From Nonomuraea sp. (GTDB lineage: Bacteria > Actinomycetota > Actinomycetes > Streptosporangiales > Streptosporangiaceae), in assembly GCA_013362835.1 (NCBI GenBank), contig JABFVJ010000018.1:1-8888 (forward strand): a DNA stretch of 8,888 nucleotides, written 5' to 3'. Positions 7,591 through 8,888 of this stretch are shown here, piece after piece; position 1 is the first letter of the stretch, and each line of letters begins with the position of its first letter. The translations under genes and the position numbers were made by a program. The notes under the pieces are model-generated. The model searched no databases. It was not told where the DNA came from and was given only the letters and a program-made list of their open reading frames with translations.

Positions 7591-7767
7591 ATGGAAATCG
7601 TCGTCGCCCTTGTCTTCTCGGCCGCGGTGCTGTTCGGCGCCGACCGGCTGCTGCTCTGGCTGGAGAGCCGCGGTCACGTCAACTGGCGCAGGAAGGGCCG
7701 CAAGGAGCTGCCGGAGGAACCTCCGGCCGAGCTCTCCGACATGCTCTCCGACCGTTCACACCGATAA
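7591..7767 (+). CDS. Small single-pass membrane protein, 58 aa
   Basis: A 58-codon gene with high-GC codon use like its neighbours. One hydrophobic helix spans residues about 3-24, starting MEIVVALVFSAAVLF, and is broken only by Asp18-Arg19. It is followed by a strongly basic patch (NWRRKGRK, 31-38) and an acidic tail rich in Glu, Pro and Asp (39-58). The basic patch after the helix suggests the C-terminus is cytoplasmic (positive-inside rule). There is no lipobox and no Cys. I do not recognise the family and assign no function. It lies 50 bp after proA and 91 bp before a Ser/Thr kinase gene. Either unit could include it. Composition and a clear helix-plus-basic-patch design argue that it is a real gene. 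Confidence 0.65.
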   Translation: MEIVVALVFSAAVLFGADRLLLWLESRGHVNWRRKGRKELPEEPPAELSDMLSDRSHR

Positions 7768-7816
7768 AGGCTCGCGAGCTCCGGCGCGCCGCGGGCGTCA
7801 ACTCCTGTGCCGGCGC

Positions 7817-7822
7817 TAGGGT
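7817..7822 (+). promoter_or_regulatory. Candidate -10 box upstream of the kinase gene
   Basis: TAGGGT matches the actinobacterial TAnnnT -10 form closely. The only -35-like word is GTCAAC (7797-7802), 14 bp upstream and so too close. A start near 7829-7830 would give a leader of about 30 nt before the kinase GTG at 7859. Confidence 0.4.
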
Positions 7823-7858
7823 TGTGTCCCTTATGGGCGCGCCGGGCGGGGAGGGACG

Positions 7859-8888
7859 GTGAGCAAGCTCGGCAAGGTCGGGCCGTACAGCCTGGTCGAG
7901 CGGCTCGGCCGAGGCGGCATGGGTGAGGTCTACCTCGCCACCACCCGCCGTGGCGAGCAGGTCGCTCTCAAGGTCCTTCATGACCTGGCCGAGGATGAGA
8001 CGTCCCGTATCAGGCTGGAGCGGGAGGTCCGAGCTCTGCGGCGGGTCGAGAGCCCGTACGTGGCCAAGGTCCTCGACGCCGACCTGGGCTGCGCCCGGCC
8101 CTACCTGGTCATGGAGCACATCGAGGGCGTCACGCTGCTGGAGCGCGTACGTCAGAGCGGGCCGCTCGACCTGGCGCAGCTCGTCCACATGGCTCAGGGC
8201 ATCGCCACCGCGCTGGCGATCATCCACGCGGCCGGGGTCGTGCACCGCGACCTGAAGCCGGGCAACATCATCATGGGGGTCGAAGGGCCGGTCCTCATCG
8301 ACTTCGGCATCGCGCAGGTGCTGGACGCGACCCGGCTCACGATGACGGGCACGTTCCTCGGCACGCCCGGCTACACCGCGCCCGAGATCTTCTCCGACGA
8401 GCACGTCGACTCGCCGGCCGACGTGCACGCCTGGGCGGCCACGGTGGCGTTCGCGGCGACCGGGCGGCCGACGTTCGGGCGTGGCACGGCCGAGGCGCAG
8501 ATGTACGCGGTGCTGAACGGGCAGGCCGATCTCAAGGGCGTGCCGGTCGCGCTGCTGCCGCTGGTGCGGGCGGCGCTCAACCGGGAGCCCGGCAAGCGGC
8601 CCACGGCGGCGCTGCTGGCCGACCGGCTCTCCCGGCTGGCCAAGGCCACGAACGGGCCCGACGCCGAGGCTCCTCCCGTGACCCCCGCCGAGGAGGGCGT
8701 ACGGGGGGAGAGTGCGCGCGGGCGGGCCAACGGCGCGGAAAGTGCGCGCGGGCGGGCGAACGGTGCGGCGGCTGAGGTTCCCGCGCCGCGCGGCCGGGTG
8801 AACGCCGACGGGAAGACCCCGGTGCCGCGGAATCGTACGGGCACGGACGGGAAGACCCCGGTGCCGCGGACCCGCGCGGGGACCGACG
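7859..8888 (+). CDS. Serine/threonine protein kinase (3'-partial)
   Basis: Hanks-type (PknB-like) kinase that phosphorylates Ser/Thr on proteins; its substrates cannot be told from here. The frame is open to the window end, with 343 codons visible. The catalytic domain (about 10-262) is complete: Gly loop GRGGMGEV (17-24), Lys38 in VALKV, helix-C Glu56, HRDLKPGN (129-136, Asp131), DFG (148-150), APE (174-176) and Arg247 of the last subdomain. Thr161, Thr163 and Thr165 in the activation segment are candidate autophosphorylation sites. After the domain comes a basic, Pro/Gly/Thr-rich linker made of two tandem repeat families. A transmembrane helix or sensor domain, if any, lies beyond the window. 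The GTG start follows GGGGAGGG (7848-7855) and gives the usual kinase N-terminus VGPYSLVERLG. Confidence 0.95.
   Translation, partial: MSKLGKVGPYSLVERLGRGGMGEVYLATTRRGEQVALKVLHDLAEDETSRIRLEREVRALRRVESPYVAKVLDADLGCARPYLVMEHIEGVTLLERVRQSGPLDLAQLVHMAQGIATALAIIHAAGVVHRDLKPGNIIMGVEGPVLIDFGIAQVLDATRLTMTGTFLGTPGYTAPEIFSDEHVDSPADVHAWAATVAFAATGRPTFGRGTAEAQMYAVLNGQADLKGVPVALLPLVRAALNREPGKRPTAALLADRLSRLAKATNGPDAEAPPVTPAEEGVRGESARGRANGAESARGRANGAAAEVPAPRGRVNADGKTPVPRNRTGTDGKTPVPRTRAGTD
8708..8767 (+). repeat. Two-copy 30-bp repeat within the kinase linker
   Basis: Two adjacent 30-bp units (8708-8737 and 8738-8767) differ at only three third-codon positions. Both encode ESARGRANGA. The unit length is a multiple of three, so the frame is kept. 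Confidence 0.9.
8807..8888 (+). repeat. 39-bp tandem repeat within the kinase linker, running off the window
   Basis: Units of 39 bp (8807-8845 and 8846-8884) encode DGKTPVPRNRTGT and DGKTPVPRTRAGT. The last four bases of the window match the start of a third copy (GAC G). The first 24 bases of the unit, encoding DGKTPVPR, are identical in both copies. The number of units cannot be known from this window. Confidence 0.88.

Noticed and set aside
7578..7862. Plus-strand 94-codon ORF between proA and the kinase
   Set aside because: It overlaps the better-supported 58-codon membrane gene in another frame. Its translation is Arg/Gly-rich with no features. Only its last nine codons are noted, as a possible mini-ORF.

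Overview
The window is one stretch of high-GC actinobacterial chromosome. Codons end almost always in G or C, GTG starts are common, and the gene order rne, rplU, rpmA, obgE, proB, proA is a well-known actinobacterial housekeeping block. A filamentous actinomycete fits best, Streptosporangiales-like or Streptomyces-like. That placement is inferred from base composition, protein flavour and synteny, not from any search.

Layout, all genes on the plus strand. Positions 1-2739 hold the RNase E/G gene, whose reading frame is still open at the left edge. A 210-bp intergenic region follows with a candidate promoter and two back-to-back hairpins, then rplU (2950-3252) and rpmA (3268-3525), the L21-L27 pair. 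A textbook intrinsic terminator (3550-3583) separates them from obgE (3612-4964). Next come a 160-bp spacer that is almost devoid of A and carries four copies of a 15-bp tandem repeat, and then proB (5125-6243) and proA (6257-7540). ProB and ProA carry out the first two steps of proline synthesis, and their genes are 13 bp apart. A 58-codon single-pass membrane protein gene (7591-7767) and a serine/threonine protein kinase gene (7859 to beyond the right edge) close the window. The kinase has a normal catalytic core and a repeat-built, basic, Pro/Thr-rich linker that is cut by the window end.

How the genes work together: RNase E/G (rRNA and mRNA processing), L21 and L27 (50S subunit) and Obg (GTPase of 50S maturation) form a ribosome and RNA module. 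ProB and ProA are a metabolic pair that probably has its own, apparently leaderless, promoter. The kinase and the small membrane protein may form a separate unit.

I saw no CRISPR array, mobile element, tRNA, rRNA or defence system, and nothing in the genes suggests a new system. The points worth a second look are regulatory (the rplU leader, the terminator before obgE, the leaderless proB start, the repeat spacer) and the tandem repeats in the kinase linker.
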